From Komagataeibacter xylinus NBRC 15237 (GTDB lineage: Bacteria > Pseudomonadota > Alphaproteobacteria > Acetobacterales > Acetobacteraceae): 64,000 nucleotides of DNA. The notes under the pieces are model-generated. The model was not told the origin of the DNA. It saw only the letters and a program-made list of their open reading frames with translations, and searched no databases. A program made the translations under genes and the position numbers. Shown piece by piece: positions 45,836 to 55,070 of the stretch (position 1 is the first letter of the stretch; each line of letters begins with the position of its first letter). Location: positions 1 through 64,000 of the forward strand of contig NZ_BCTP01000010.1 of NCBI RefSeq assembly GCF_001571345.1, given 5' to 3'.

Positions 45836-46678
45836 TCAGAACGACAGGTAGAGGAACGCGACCACGCCGGCCCCTATGCAGTACCAGCCAAACGGGCGCA
45901 GTGCCCAGTCCTCATGGTCGCGGAAGTAGCGCATGAGGATGCCCGTGCAGACCAGTGCCACAACACCCGCCACGATGGCGGCAATGATGGCCATGTGCAT
46001 CTGCTCGGGCTGGGGCGGGGCATGGCGCAGCTTCAGCGCCTCGAGCACGGTGGCGGCCAGAATGACCGGTTGCGCCATGAGAAAGGAGAAGCGCGCCGAA
46101 TTCTCATGCGACAGGCCGCGCAGCAGCCCGCCCACGATGCACGCGCCCGAGCGCGACAGGCCGGGAAAGAAGGCGAGGCACTGGAACAGTCCGATCACCA
46201 GCGCCTCACCAAAGCCGAGGGCTGCAAGCGGGCGGTCGTTATGGTGGCGCAGGGTGGCGCGCATGCGGTCGACCACCAGCAGCATGACGCCATTGAGGGT
46301 GAGAAAAACGGCGGCGTAACGCGCCGTGCCGAACAGGTTGCGGATGGCGTGCTCGAACAGGCCGCCAATCAGCACGGCGGGCACGGTGGCCACGCACAAC
46401 AGGGCAAGGATGCGGATGCTGTCCATCTGGCATGTCTCGCCATGACGGCCCGCAGCCCCCGTGAACAGGGCCACCCAGTCGCGCCAGAAAAAGACCAGAA
46501 GGGCAGCACAGGTGCCCAGGTGCAGCATGACCAGCAGGGGCAGGAACATCTCCCCATGCAGGTCGAGTGGCCAGTGCAGCATGGCCGGCACGATGGCCGC
46601 ATGCCCGAGGCTACTGATGGGGAACTGTTCGGTCGCCCCCTGAATGATGGCAATAATGATAGCCTGTAGGAGTGTCAT
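45836..46678 (-). CDS. uppP: Undecaprenyl-diphosphate phosphatase
   Basis: 280 residues from the ATG at 46678, preceded by GGGGGGA. Family motifs are IQGATEQFPISSLGHAAIVP near the N-terminus (the usual QGxTExxPxSSxGH), and PGLSRSGACIVGGLLRGLSH for the PGxSRSG motif, with about eight membrane helices. It recycles the undecaprenyl carrier for peptidoglycan synthesis and can confer bacitracin resistance. It converges with mscS (16 bp apart). Confidence 0.93.
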   Translation of the reverse strand: MTLLQAIIIAIIQGATEQFPISSLGHAAIVPAMLHWPLDLHGEMFLPLLVMLHLGTCAALLVFFWRDWVALFTGAAGRHGETCQMDSIRILALLCVATVPAVLIGGLFEHAIRNLFGTARYAAVFLTLNGVMLLVVDRMRATLRHHNDRPLAALGFGEALVIGLFQCLAFFPGLSRSGACIVGGLLRGLSHENSARFSFLMAQPVILAATVLEALKLRHAPPQPEQMHMAIIAAIVAGVVALVCTGILMRYFRDHEDWALRPFGWYCIGAGVVAFLYLSF

Positions 46679-46801
46679 TGTCCCCCCGTCCATGACGCAG
46701 TAGAATGAAAAGATAAGGCAAGGTGTTGCGCCGTATCCCCCTCGCACTGCATTGCGGCAGCTTTCGGGACGGTGTGGCGCACAGGCGGGCAGGGAGCCAG
46801 C

Positions 46802-47260
46802 ATGGCACGGCAGAGAAGTGGGGCGATCATATGCAGCGGGCTGGTCCTTCTGGTGGCGGGCGGGTTCTGTATTTACGCGCGGGCCTCACAAAGCGGTGGA
46901 TCACATGATCGCTATCCCGTCGTGGCGCGTTTCGTTTCGGCCAACGGGCTGAAAGTGGGCGCGGATGTTGACATGGATGGCGTGCCCGTGGGACGCGTGA
47001 CCTCCATTGCGCTTGATCCCGCCAGCTACATGGCCAATGTGGGGTTTACACTCGACCGCGCCGTGTTGCTACCGACAGATACAGTCATTTCAATCGGCAG
47101 CCCCACGCTTACGGCCGATACCGCCCTGATGGTCGAGGCCGGGCAGGCCCCCGACCGGATTGCGCCGGGCACGGTCATTACCAATACGCGCGAGCCGCTC
47201 AGCCTTGAACAGCAGGTGAGCAACTACATCTTCGGCAATGGTGGCCTGCCCAGTAATTAA
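46802..47260 (+). CDS. mlaD: MlaD-like MCE-domain protein
   Basis: 152 residues, with GGAG upstream of the ATG at 46802. A signal-anchor helix at about 8-26 is followed by an MCE domain: YPVVARFVSANGLKVGADVD, VDMDGVPVGRVTSIALDP, DTVISIGSPTLTADTALMVE and APGTVITNTREP. In the Mla system MlaD binds phospholipid at the inner membrane with MlaFEB. No other mla gene is adjacent in this window, and the protein ends soon after the MCE domain, as in alphaproteobacterial MlaD. Confidence 0.85.
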   Translation: MARQRSGAIICSGLVLLVAGGFCIYARASQSGGSHDRYPVVARFVSANGLKVGADVDMDGVPVGRVTSIALDPASYMANVGFTLDRAVLLPTDTVISIGSPTLTADTALMVEAGQAPDRIAPGTVITNTREPLSLEQQVSNYIFGNGGLPSN

Positions 47261-47307
47261 ATGGTCCTGTTGCGGCGGCATGGCGTAAAAAAATCATTCA
47301 GGAGGTC

Positions 47308-47592
47308 ATGTATTGGCAGTCGTTCCTGAAAAAAAACGATGATATGGCAGGGACTGTCTGCATCAAACTCGGCAGGGCAGAAACACGGATCCTGTTTGAA
47401 ATTCTGTTACGGGAATTGAACCACCCTGAATGTGGAAAATTTCAGGTTCCTGGCAATCCTGATGCAGAATATTGGGCCTTTGATGAACGGCGTGGTGCCC
47501 TTGGGCGTGTGCCGCCTGAACCTTTCTCCCCCGGTTATGACCAGTATCTGTCAGACGCCGCCCGTTACCTGATCTGGCGGCCATCACCGTAG
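47308..47592 (+). CDS. Small host protein of unknown function
   Basis: The 94-residue frame has GGAGG just upstream of the ATG at 47308, closer than usual; a start at 47344 (MAGTVCIKLGRAETRILFEI) would be without a ribosome site. The sequence reads as a small helical-beta protein (LLRELNHPECGKFQVPGNPD, FSPGYDQYLSDAARYLIWRP). No family recognised. Confidence 0.5.
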   Translation: MYWQSFLKKNDDMAGTVCIKLGRAETRILFEILLRELNHPECGKFQVPGNPDAEYWAFDERRGALGRVPPEPFSPGYDQYLSDAARYLIWRPSP

Positions 47593-47701
47593 CAGTAACG
47601 CTTCATTCACCATGGTTCTGGCCAGATTACCCTTACGGGGCACGGTATTGTCTTGTATGGCAGGCATGATCTGAAACCGCTTTTCCTGTCTTGAGGTCGT
47701 G

Positions 47702-48865
47702 ATGACTGTGCCCCGGATTGATCCCTTCCATGCCATGACCATCAGCGCGCTGGCGCATGAACTGGCAGGCGAGGGGCGCAGCATCATTCATATGGAGTTC
47801 GGCCAGCCTTCAACCGGCGCGCCCCGTGCCGCGATCGAACGCGCCCAGCACGTGCTCGCCACCGACCCCATGGGGTATTGGGAAAGCCAGGCGCTCAAGG
47901 CCCGCATCGCCCGGCATTATCACGATACCTATGGCGTCACCCTGGCACCCGATCAGGTCATCCTGACCTGTGGCGCATCGCCTGCGCTGGTGCTGGCCAT
48001 GACCGTCAGCTTCGTGCCGGGTGCGCGCGTGGCCATGGCGCGGCCGGGTTACGTGGCCTATCGCAACGTGCTGCGCGCACTGCACATGGAACCTGTCGAG
48101 ATTGCGTGTGGGGAGGCCGAGCGTTTCCAGATCAGCGCGCAGGCCATCGCCGCCCTTGACCCGGCTCCCGACGGGCTGGTCCTGGCCAGCCCCGCCAACC
48201 CGACCGGCACCATCCTTTCAGCCAGCGAGATGCAGGCCATCATCGCGGTGTGCCGCGCGCGCGGCATCCGCATCATCTCCGATGAGATCTATCACGGCCT
48301 GAGCTATGGCGAACCTGCCCATAGCGTGCTGGAATATGACCCGCAGGCGCTGGTGGTGAACAGTTTCTCCAAATATTTCAGCATGGCCCCGTGGCGGCTG
48401 GGCTGGCTTGTCGTGCCGCCTGAAAAAGTGGAGGCTGCCCGCGCGCGCATGGGCAACCTGTTCCTGACCCCTGCGGCACTGAGCCAGCATGCGGCCCTCG
48501 TGGCGTTTGACTGCAAGGCCGAACTTGATGGGCACCTGGCCACCTACCGCCGCAATCGTGACCTGCTGCTCAAGGCCCTGCCTGAAATGGGTCTGACCCA
48601 TATCGCCCCGCCCGATGGCGCGTTTTACATCTATGCCGATATCCGCCACCTGACCGATGACAGCATCGGCTTCTGCACGCAACTGCTGCGTGATACAGGC
48701 GTGACCACCGCGCCGGGTGTCGATTTCGACCCCGTGGACGGGCGACATTTCATCCGCTTCAGCTTTGCCGTGGCAACCGACCTGATCGAGGAAGCCATCC
48801 GCCGCATGGTCCCGTGGTTTCGCACGCAGGCCGGAAAGGTGCAGAACGCCCCTCATACGGCCTGA
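47702..48865 (+). CDS. PLP-dependent class I/II aminotransferase
   Basis: 387 residues from the ATG at 47702 (GTG one codon earlier). Fold-type I features: HMEFGQPSTGAPRAAIE, ILTCGASPALVLAM, LASPANPTGTIL, RIISDEIYHGLSYGE with the PLP-contacting Asp and Tyr, and the lysine motif VNSFSKYFSMAPWRLGW with the Schiff-base Lys at about 228, then GVDFDPVDGRHFIRFSF. Substrate specificity (aspartate, aromatic or branched) cannot be read from the sequence. Single-gene unit. Confidence 0.9.
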   Translation: MTVPRIDPFHAMTISALAHELAGEGRSIIHMEFGQPSTGAPRAAIERAQHVLATDPMGYWESQALKARIARHYHDTYGVTLAPDQVILTCGASPALVLAMTVSFVPGARVAMARPGYVAYRNVLRALHMEPVEIACGEAERFQISAQAIAALDPAPDGLVLASPANPTGTILSASEMQAIIAVCRARGIRIISDEIYHGLSYGEPAHSVLEYDPQALVVNSFSKYFSMAPWRLGWLVVPPEKVEAARARMGNLFLTPAALSQHAALVAFDCKAELDGHLATYRRNRDLLLKALPEMGLTHIAPPDGAFYIYADIRHLTDDSIGFCTQLLRDTGVTTAPGVDFDPVDGRHFIRFSFAVATDLIEEAIRRMVPWFRTQAGKVQNAPHTA

Positions 48866-49228
48866 TGCAGCCTGGCCTGCCGCGCGGCCGCCCGATGTTG
48901 GGGGGTGGCCCTGCTGGTAGAGAAAAGCGCAAGAATTGGTTCTGGTATTATTAAATTTTTATTATAATTCTATGGTCTATCTGGTTGGCAAGCAGGCTGT
49001 TGCGCAGGTGCGCTGCTGCAGGATAATCTTTTAAAAAATCACGATATTTTCTATAATTTTTTAAAATGTATTGTGAATTATGCCAGCCTCAAAAGTTTTT
49101 GGTGAAGCTTTTTTCAAAAAGCTTCAGAAGAGCGCGGCTTTACCTGAAAAGCCAGCGCCCCGGATCATGTATTTCCAAACACGGGCTGACGACCTCCGGC
49201 ACATATGGCCGGTGTGCAGCACGTGTGC
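48866..49228. repeat. AT-rich intergenic region with a dispersed hairpin repeat
   Basis: No gene is visible in this 363-bp gap. It is AT-rich (48950-49090) and holds a repeat at about 49092-49135 with the perfect hairpin GAAGCTTTTT-TC-AAAAAGCTTC, which matches in inverse orientation the element at 61231-61392. It separates convergent genes and may act as a terminator in both directions. Confidence 0.7.
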
Positions 49229-50323
49229 TCAGTCGTTGAGTGGATAGGCGGCCATGAGTTTGCGCTGGCGCAGCCAAGCGCGCAGCATGGCCATCGCGCC
49301 GCTGCTCTTCCAGCCCTCGCGGCGCTTCTTGGCGCCGATGCGGAAGGTCTCGCCATAATGCTCGAACTGCGTGGCGTAGGCCTCGCGCAGGGTGGTGCGC
49401 GCATCCCAGATATGGGTGGCCTCGGAGCCGACGCCATTGATCTCGATGATCTGGAAATCCTTGCCCTCGCGCAGATGGGCGAGACTCAGGGCCTTGGCAT
49501 CGATGCGGCCAAAATGAAAATCGGGAATATCGCGCATGATCGCGTTCACCCGTGCCGTCAGTTCCGGCGTGATGTCGATGGCGCAGTCATGAAAGATCGA
49601 GCCCTTGCAGTGATTGCCCGCAAAGACCAGCGGCAGTGACTGCCCGGCAGGCGGCACTTCGTTCAGGCGGGGCCTGAGGCGGGGGATGTAGATGTGCGGC
49701 ACAAGGCGGGTGCGCGGGTCGGCATGAAGCAGCTCTTCCACCGTGGACTGGCCATCGCCCGTAAGGCAGGGCACTTCCTTGTAGGTCAGCGAGGTGATGC
49801 GCCCCTCCGCCTCATCAGGGTGGCGGATATAGAATATGCCCACCTCATGCCCGTAGGGGATCAGGTGCTGGAGCATGACCGCAACCCCACGGCCAAAGGC
49901 CGCCAGCCCCTCGCGCAGGCTGTCGGCATCGCGCATGATGCGCACGCCCGTGCCGTTGCAGCCCACATCGGGCTTGAGCACGACAGGAAAGGACAGCCCC
50001 GCCCGCTCCATGGCGGCCAGCGCGCGGGCGGTGTCATTCTCGCCCGTGGTCAGCACCGCGTAGGGGGCGATCCACTGCCGGGCCTCGTCGCCCGCCATGT
50101 CCAGGATCGAGCTTTTGCTCTCGCCACACAGCCCGCCGGTCTCGATGCGGGGGTTGGCGGCGGTGGGCAGGCTGAAATCGCGGTAGCGCAGCCCGAGCAT
50201 GATCCAGTACAGCACGATGGGGGTATAGAAGATCCAGCCGGGCCAGAACTCGAAGGCGGAAACCGTGGGGGCAGCAGGCTGCGCATCGGGCCGGCCGTTC
50301 ACGGTGGTGGTGGTGTCGGTCAT
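49229..50323 (-). CDS. ATP-grasp domain protein with membrane segment
   Basis: The 364-residue protein begins with a hydrophobic segment (FEFWPGWIFYTPIVLYWIML, about 24-43), then an ATP-grasp region: LSFPVVLKPDVGCNGTGVRI, MLQHLIPYGHEVGIFYIRHP, SLTYKEVPCLTGDG and KDFQIIEINGVGSEATHIWD with the metal-binding Glu/Asn. ATP-grasp enzymes ligate carboxylates to amines or thiols; D-Ala-D-Ala ligase labels for this group are uncertain. The gene is coupled to the DedA gene upstream (4-bp overlap), suggesting a joint membrane role. Confidence 0.75.
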   Translation of the reverse strand: MTDTTTTVNGRPDAQPAAPTVSAFEFWPGWIFYTPIVLYWIMLGLRYRDFSLPTAANPRIETGGLCGESKSSILDMAGDEARQWIAPYAVLTTGENDTARALAAMERAGLSFPVVLKPDVGCNGTGVRIMRDADSLREGLAAFGRGVAVMLQHLIPYGHEVGIFYIRHPDEAEGRITSLTYKEVPCLTGDGQSTVEELLHADPRTRLVPHIYIPRLRPRLNEVPPAGQSLPLVFAGNHCKGSIFHDCAIDITPELTARVNAIMRDIPDFHFGRIDAKALSLAHLREGKDFQIIEINGVGSEATHIWDARTTLREAYATQFEHYGETFRIGAKKRREGWKSSGAMAMLRAWLRQRKLMAAYPLND

Positions 50324-50898
50324 CTGGTCTCGTTACCCTGCAAACGTGCGATCATGCGGCTTATCAGAAGGATGGTCAGGACAAAACCACCCATGCCCGC
50401 CCATTTCCATGTTCCCAGATGATCAATCAGGAACTGCCCCACCTGCAGCGAGACAAGAAACAGCATGGTTGTCCAGATCAGCGTGGCCGCGATGGCGGCA
50501 ATGCAGAACAGCCCGAACCGGGCATGGAAGAAACCACACGCGGTATAAAGCGGCAAGCGGGCACCGGGCACGAAGCGGCTGATGAACACGATGCGGAACA
50601 CGTTGCGGTCGAACCACTTGCCCTCGCGCGCGCCGCCGGGCAGCGTGATCCACCGCCGCGCGGGGGGCCACAGGGCCGCCAGCCTGCCCATGCCATACAG
50701 CCCCATGTCACCCACCACGATGCCGATATACAGCGCCACCAGCGCCACCCACAGGACCACATGGCCGGTGCGCACCTGCATGGCGGTCAGGATCGTGGCC
50801 GCATCCTCCAGTATGAAGGTGCCGACGATGATCGCCAGCGCCTGCATGAAGGGTGAGGCGCCCGCCGCGGCAAGGAAGGCGGTCAGCGACGCGGGCAT
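50320..50898 (-). CDS. DedA-family membrane protein
   Basis: 192 residues from the ATG at 50898. DedA landmarks are ASPFMQALAIIVGTFILEDA, the GDMGLYGMGRLAAL segment, and RNVFRIVFISRFVPGARLPL..YTACGFFHARFGLF with the conserved FxxRxxPGxR motif. DedA proteins move undecaprenyl phosphate or phospholipids across the inner membrane. Start and stop overlap the ATP-grasp gene. Confidence 0.88.
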   Translation of the reverse strand: MPASLTAFLAAAGASPFMQALAIIVGTFILEDAATILTAMQVRTGHVVLWVALVALYIGIVVGDMGLYGMGRLAALWPPARRWITLPGGAREGKWFDRNVFRIVFISRFVPGARLPLYTACGFFHARFGLFCIAAIAATLIWTTMLFLVSLQVGQFLIDHLGTWKWAGMGGFVLTILLISRMIARLQGNETR

Positions 50899-51179
50899 GT
50901 GGCGCGCTTTTGCATATCCGGGCAGGGCGGGCGGGGTAAACCGTGGCTGGGCAAGAACATGCCTTCTGGTCAGCCCGGCATGCGGGCGGGGCATGCGGGC
51001 AGGTAAAAAAGATCGGCCATCCGTCCAACGCGGGGCGGCGTCCGGCGTTCTTGTTGCATGCTTCGCCTATGGTCACAAACGCGAAATTATGTCGCATAAT
51101 GTATCGCGCCACCCGCAAGGGGGGCATCGCTGCAAGTCAGAGATTGAAACGGGCGTGGTGGCGTGGCACAGCATCTGAC

Positions 51180-52196
51180 ATGCTCGTACGTCGTCGCCTC
51201 CTTCATGTCGCAGCCGCCTCCCTTGCCGGAGCAGGGGCTGCGTGGCTGTCGCCCGCGCAGGCTGCGCGCCACAAACTCCCCGTCGCACCGGCGGGCGGCG
51301 GCGATTACGCCAGCTTTCTCGCCACCATCCGGCGCGAGGCGAGTCGGCAGGGGCTGAACGCGCCAGCCGTGACGCAGGCGCTCGATCTGCAGGCGCCCGA
51401 CGCGCAGGTGATCCAGCGCGACCGCAACCAGCCCGAATTCCACCTGAGCTGGGCGCAATACCGCAGCCGCGTGCTTGGCGCGCGCAAGATCAGCGACGGG
51501 CGCACAGCCTTCGCCGCCCAGCGCAGCGTGCTCGAGCAGCAGGTGCTGACCCGCTACAATGTCTCGCCCGGCGCGGTGATGGGCATCTGGGGTCTGGAAT
51601 CGGGCTATGGCGCCATGACCGGCAAATTCAACGTGGTCGATGCGCTGTGCACGCTGACCTTCGAGGGCAGGCGGGCGCAGTTCTTTCATGATGAACTTTT
51701 TCACGCGCTGGCCATCCTCAACGCGGGCGACATCACGCCCGAACTCATGAATGGCAGCTACGCCGGCGCCATGGGCCAGCCGCAGTTCATGCCCAGCGCC
51801 TACGTGAAATATGCCGTTGATATCGATGGCGATGGCAGGCGCGACATCTGGCATTCCATACCCGACATCTTCGGGTCCATCGCCAACTACCTGGCGGGTT
51901 CGGGCTGGGTGGGGGGCGAAAGCTGGGGGCAGGAAATCACCGTGCCCGACAGCGTGGCGCAATCCGAACTCGGGCGCACCCACACCCGCACCCATGCGGA
52001 ATGGATGGGCATGGGCATCCGCCAGATGGGCGGCGCGCCGTTTGACAATCCCGCCACGACCGGCGCGGTGCTGCGCCCCGATGGGCCTGGGGGCGAGGCT
52101 TTCATGGTCTATCGTAATTTCGCCGCGATCCGTCGCTACAATCCTTCCGATTTCTATGCGCTGGCCGTGGGCCTGCTCGGCAACGAAATCACGTGA
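51180..52196 (+). CDS. Lytic murein transglycosylase (MltB family)
   Basis: 338 residues from the ATG at 51180. The N-terminus is a twin-arginine-like signal peptide (RRRLLHVAAASLAGAGAAWL, cleaved after AQA at about 28). The catalytic domain shows GIWGLESGYGAMTGKFNVVD with the catalytic Glu at about 140, SYAGAMGQPQFMPSAYVKYA, DIDGDGRRDIW and SIPDIFGSIANYLAGSGWVG. It cleaves the MurNAc-GlcNAc bond to form 1,6-anhydro ends. The region 50899-51179 upstream shows no gene and would hold the divergent promoters. Confidence 0.92.
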   Translation: MLVRRRLLHVAAASLAGAGAAWLSPAQAARHKLPVAPAGGGDYASFLATIRREASRQGLNAPAVTQALDLQAPDAQVIQRDRNQPEFHLSWAQYRSRVLGARKISDGRTAFAAQRSVLEQQVLTRYNVSPGAVMGIWGLESGYGAMTGKFNVVDALCTLTFEGRRAQFFHDELFHALAILNAGDITPELMNGSYAGAMGQPQFMPSAYVKYAVDIDGDGRRDIWHSIPDIFGSIANYLAGSGWVGGESWGQEITVPDSVAQSELGRTHTRTHAEWMGMGIRQMGGAPFDNPATTGAVLRPDGPGGEAFMVYRNFAAIRRYNPSDFYALAVGLLGNEIT

Positions 52197-52252
52197 CGCC
52201 GCCCGTCACCCCAGCCGTGCGCGCGGCTGGCACCTACCGGACCAAGGACGCA

Positions 52253-53476
52253 ATGCACACCCGACGTTTCCTTCTGGCTGGGGCCACCAGTCTTCTTGTC
52301 TCCTCTACAGCGCTTGCCGCACCCGCGGCCCGGCGCCGCCACCCGGCTGCCGGGCCTGCCGCTGTTGATGCGGCAGCGCCTGTCGTTGCGTCCTCGCCCG
52401 CCAACAGCCTGATCGGCCCGATCGACACCATCGCGCGCTGGGCGTGCATTGTCGATTACACCACCGGCGCGGTCATTCTGGAGAAGGCGGCCGACGAGCG
52501 CATGCCGCCCTCATCGCTGACCAAGATGATGACCGCCTACATCGTGTTCAGCATGCTGCGCGCGGGCAGGCTGACGCTGGAGCAGATGCTGCCGGTCAGC
52601 GAGAAGGCATGGCGCATGCAGGGCTCGAAGATGTTCGTGCCGCTCAATGGCACCGTGGCCGTGGCCGACCTGATCCAGGGCATGGTGATCCAGTCGGGCA
52701 ATGACGCCTGCATCGTGCTGGCGGAAGGGGTGGCAGGCTCCGAGGACCAGTTCGTCAGCCTGATGAACACGCAGGCCGCGCAACTGGGCATGACAAACAC
52801 GCACTTCCTCAACGTAACCGGCTGGCCGATGGACGGGCATTACATGTCCGCGCGTGACGTGGCGACCATCGCCATGCACCTGATCCACGATTACCCCGAA
52901 TACTACCATTTCTTCTCGGAAAAGAGCTTCCGCTACAACAAGATCGCGCAGGAAAACCGCAACGCGCTGGTGGTCAAGGGCGTGGCCGACGGGCTCAAGA
53001 CCGGCCATACCGATGCCGGTGGCTTCGGCCTGTGCGCCAGCGCCGAGCGCGGCGGCAACCGCGTGGTCATGGCCATCAACGGCCTGCCCAGCAGTAATGC
53101 CCGCGCCAATGAGGGCGAGCGCCTGTTCGAGTGGTCGTTCGTTAATTTCGAGAACGCGACCCTGCTCCATAACGGGGCCGTGGTGGACCATGCCCCGGTC
53201 TGGCTGGGGCAGGCCCCCTCCGTGCCGCTGGTGGCCACGCGTGATGTCACGCTCACCCTGCCGCATGGCTGGCAGAACCGGGTGCATGTGAGCATGGATT
53301 ACCGCAGCCCCGTGCCCGCCCCCGTAACGGCGGGCCAGCAGCTTGGCGAGTTGGTGATCGCCAATACCGGCCTGGCCGAGATCCGCATTCCGCTGGTGGC
53401 GGGCGCCGATGTGCCGCGCCTTGGCCTGATGGGCCGCGCCACGGCGGTGCTGGGCCGCAAGCTGGGGCACGGCTAG
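52253..53476 (+). CDS. D-alanyl-D-alanine carboxypeptidase (DacC/PBP5-6 type)
   Basis: 407 residues. An exported protein with MHTRRFLLAGATSLLVSSTA, a Tat-like signal. The penicillin-binding motifs are SLTK (PPSSLTKMMTAY, about residue 90), SGND (QSGNDACIVLAEG) and KTG (LKTGHTDAGGFGLCASAE), in the usual order, followed by the C-terminal PBP5 beta domain and the membrane-associating tail. It trims pentapeptides of peptidoglycan. It follows the transglycosylase by 56 bp and precedes tmk by 3 bp. Confidence 0.93.
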   Translation: MHTRRFLLAGATSLLVSSTALAAPAARRRHPAAGPAAVDAAAPVVASSPANSLIGPIDTIARWACIVDYTTGAVILEKAADERMPPSSLTKMMTAYIVFSMLRAGRLTLEQMLPVSEKAWRMQGSKMFVPLNGTVAVADLIQGMVIQSGNDACIVLAEGVAGSEDQFVSLMNTQAAQLGMTNTHFLNVTGWPMDGHYMSARDVATIAMHLIHDYPEYYHFFSEKSFRYNKIAQENRNALVVKGVADGLKTGHTDAGGFGLCASAERGGNRVVMAINGLPSSNARANEGERLFEWSFVNFENATLLHNGAVVDHAPVWLGQAPSVPLVATRDVTLTLPHGWQNRVHVSMDYRSPVPAPVTAGQQLGELVIANTGLAEIRIPLVAGADVPRLGLMGRATAVLGRKLGHG

Positions 53477-53479
53477 GCC

Positions 53480-54115
53480 ATGACCGGCCTGTTCATTACC
53501 CTTGAAGGCGGCGAGGGGGCGGGCAAGTCCACCCAGGCGCGGCTGCTGGCCGAATGCCTGCGCGCGCAGGGGCATGATGTCGACCTCACGCGCGAGCCGG
53601 GTGGCACGCCGGGGGCGGAGGCGCTGCGCGAACTGCTGCTGTTTGGCGGGTACGGCCTTTCGGCCCGTGCCGAGGTCATGGCCCATTTCGCTGCCCGCAC
53701 CGACCATGTCGAGCAGCGTATCGCGCCCATGCTGGCCCGTGGCGGCGTGGTGATCTGTGACCGCTTTACCGATTCAACCGAGGCCTATCAGGGCTACGGC
53801 CTGAGCCACGGCGACCCCGCCATGCTGGGCCTGATCGCCACCCTGCGTGGCCTGATCCCGGTCGTGCCCGACCTGACCTTCATGCTTGAGGTGCCGCCTG
53901 CCGTGGCGCAGGCCCGCCTGGCCGGGCGGGGCGATGGCCGCACCGACCGCTATGAGGCGGAAGGGGCCGCTTTTCATGCCCGCGTGGCCGGGGGCTTTGA
54001 CGCCATTGCCCGGCGCGACGCCACGCGCTGCCGCCGCATTGATGCCAGCGGCACGACGCAGGACGTGCAGCAGGCATTGCGCGACATCGTAACCCCGCTG
54101 CTGCCCCATGCCTGA
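53480..54115 (+). CDS. tmk: Thymidylate kinase
   Basis: 211 residues: P-loop FITLEGGEGAGKSTQARLLA at about 3-22, DLTREPGGTPGAEALRELLL, the DRF motif VICDRFTDSTEAYQGYG and the LID GRGDGRTDRYEAEG. It phosphorylates dTMP to dTDP. The tmk-holB order is common in alphaproteobacteria, and its 3' end overlaps holB by 8 bp. Confidence 0.95.
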   Translation: MTGLFITLEGGEGAGKSTQARLLAECLRAQGHDVDLTREPGGTPGAEALRELLLFGGYGLSARAEVMAHFAARTDHVEQRIAPMLARGGVVICDRFTDSTEAYQGYGLSHGDPAMLGLIATLRGLIPVVPDLTFMLEVPPAVAQARLAGRGDGRTDRYEAEGAAFHARVAGGFDAIARRDATRCRRIDASGTTQDVQQALRDIVTPLLPHA

Positions 54116-55070
54116 CCCGCGCACCTGCCGCCGCCTGCTTGGCCATGATGCGGCGTGGCGGGAATTCCAGGCGGTCATGCGCACGGGGCGGCTGCACCAT
54201 GCCTGGCTGTTGACCGGGCCGGAGGGCATCGGCAAGGCCAGCATGGCCTTTCTCATGGCGCGCGCCCTGCTGCGGGCCGAGAACCATGACAGCCCCGTGG
54301 GCCGCCGTGTCACTGCTGGCACCCATGCCGACCTGCTGGTCATTGCGCGCGGCATGGATGAAAAGCGCAACCGCCTGCGCCGCGAGATCGTGGGGGATGA
54401 CATTCGTCCCATCGGCGCCTTCCTGCGGCGCACGGCGGCCGAGGGCGGCTGGCGGGTGGTGATTGTCGATGGCGCGGAATACATGAACCGCACGGCGGCC
54501 AACGCCATTCTCAAAATTCTCGAGGAACCGCCCGAGCGCGCGATCCTGATCCTGACCACCGCCGTGCCCGGCCGCCTGCTGCCCACCATCCGCAGCCGCT
54601 GCCGGGTGCTGGGCCTGTCTACCCTTGATGAAGCGATGATGCGCGCGGCACTCGCCGCCATGCCCGATGCCCCGTCCACGGAGGCGATCGAGGCCATCAT
54701 TCCCCTTGCGCATGGTGCGCCGGGCAGGGCGCTCGAACTGCTTGGCGGTGATGGCCCGGCCCTGTCGCGGCTGGTGGCCGGGGTGATGGAGGGCACGGCA
54801 GGCGAGGGGGCGGAGTACGACATTGCAGCGCAGGTCACAAAACGGGAAAATGACTTTTGCGTCTTTTTCGATCTGCTGTGTGATGCCATATCTCAAAAGG
54901 CACGCGCCCTGGCCGCCAGTACGGACAGGGTGCAAACAGCGGATCCGCGCCCGGCCCGTCTGGCCCTGCTGTGGCAGGACATGATGCGGCTGCGCGCGGA
55001 AACCGAACAGTTCAATCTGGATAAACAGCAGGCGGTCCTTACGGCCCTTGCGCGGGTGAGTGAAACATGA
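54108..55070 (+). CDS. holB: DNA polymerase III delta' subunit
   Basis: 320 residues with HHAWLLTGPEGIGKASMAFL (P-loop) at about 28-47, and the SRC-like IVDGAEYMNRTAANAILKIL..EEPPERAILILTT, followed by LLPTIRSRCRVL. It is the clamp-loader subunit that opens the beta clamp with delta and tau. The ATG overlaps tmk; the stop overlaps the metG start. Confidence 0.95.
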   Translation: MPDPRTCRRLLGHDAAWREFQAVMRTGRLHHAWLLTGPEGIGKASMAFLMARALLRAENHDSPVGRRVTAGTHADLLVIARGMDEKRNRLRREIVGDDIRPIGAFLRRTAAEGGWRVVIVDGAEYMNRTAANAILKILEEPPERAILILTTAVPGRLLPTIRSRCRVLGLSTLDEAMMRAALAAMPDAPSTEAIEAIIPLAHGAPGRALELLGGDGPALSRLVAGVMEGTAGEGAEYDIAAQVTKRENDFCVFFDLLCDAISQKARALAASTDRVQTADPRPARLALLWQDMMRLRAETEQFNLDKQQAVLTALARVSET

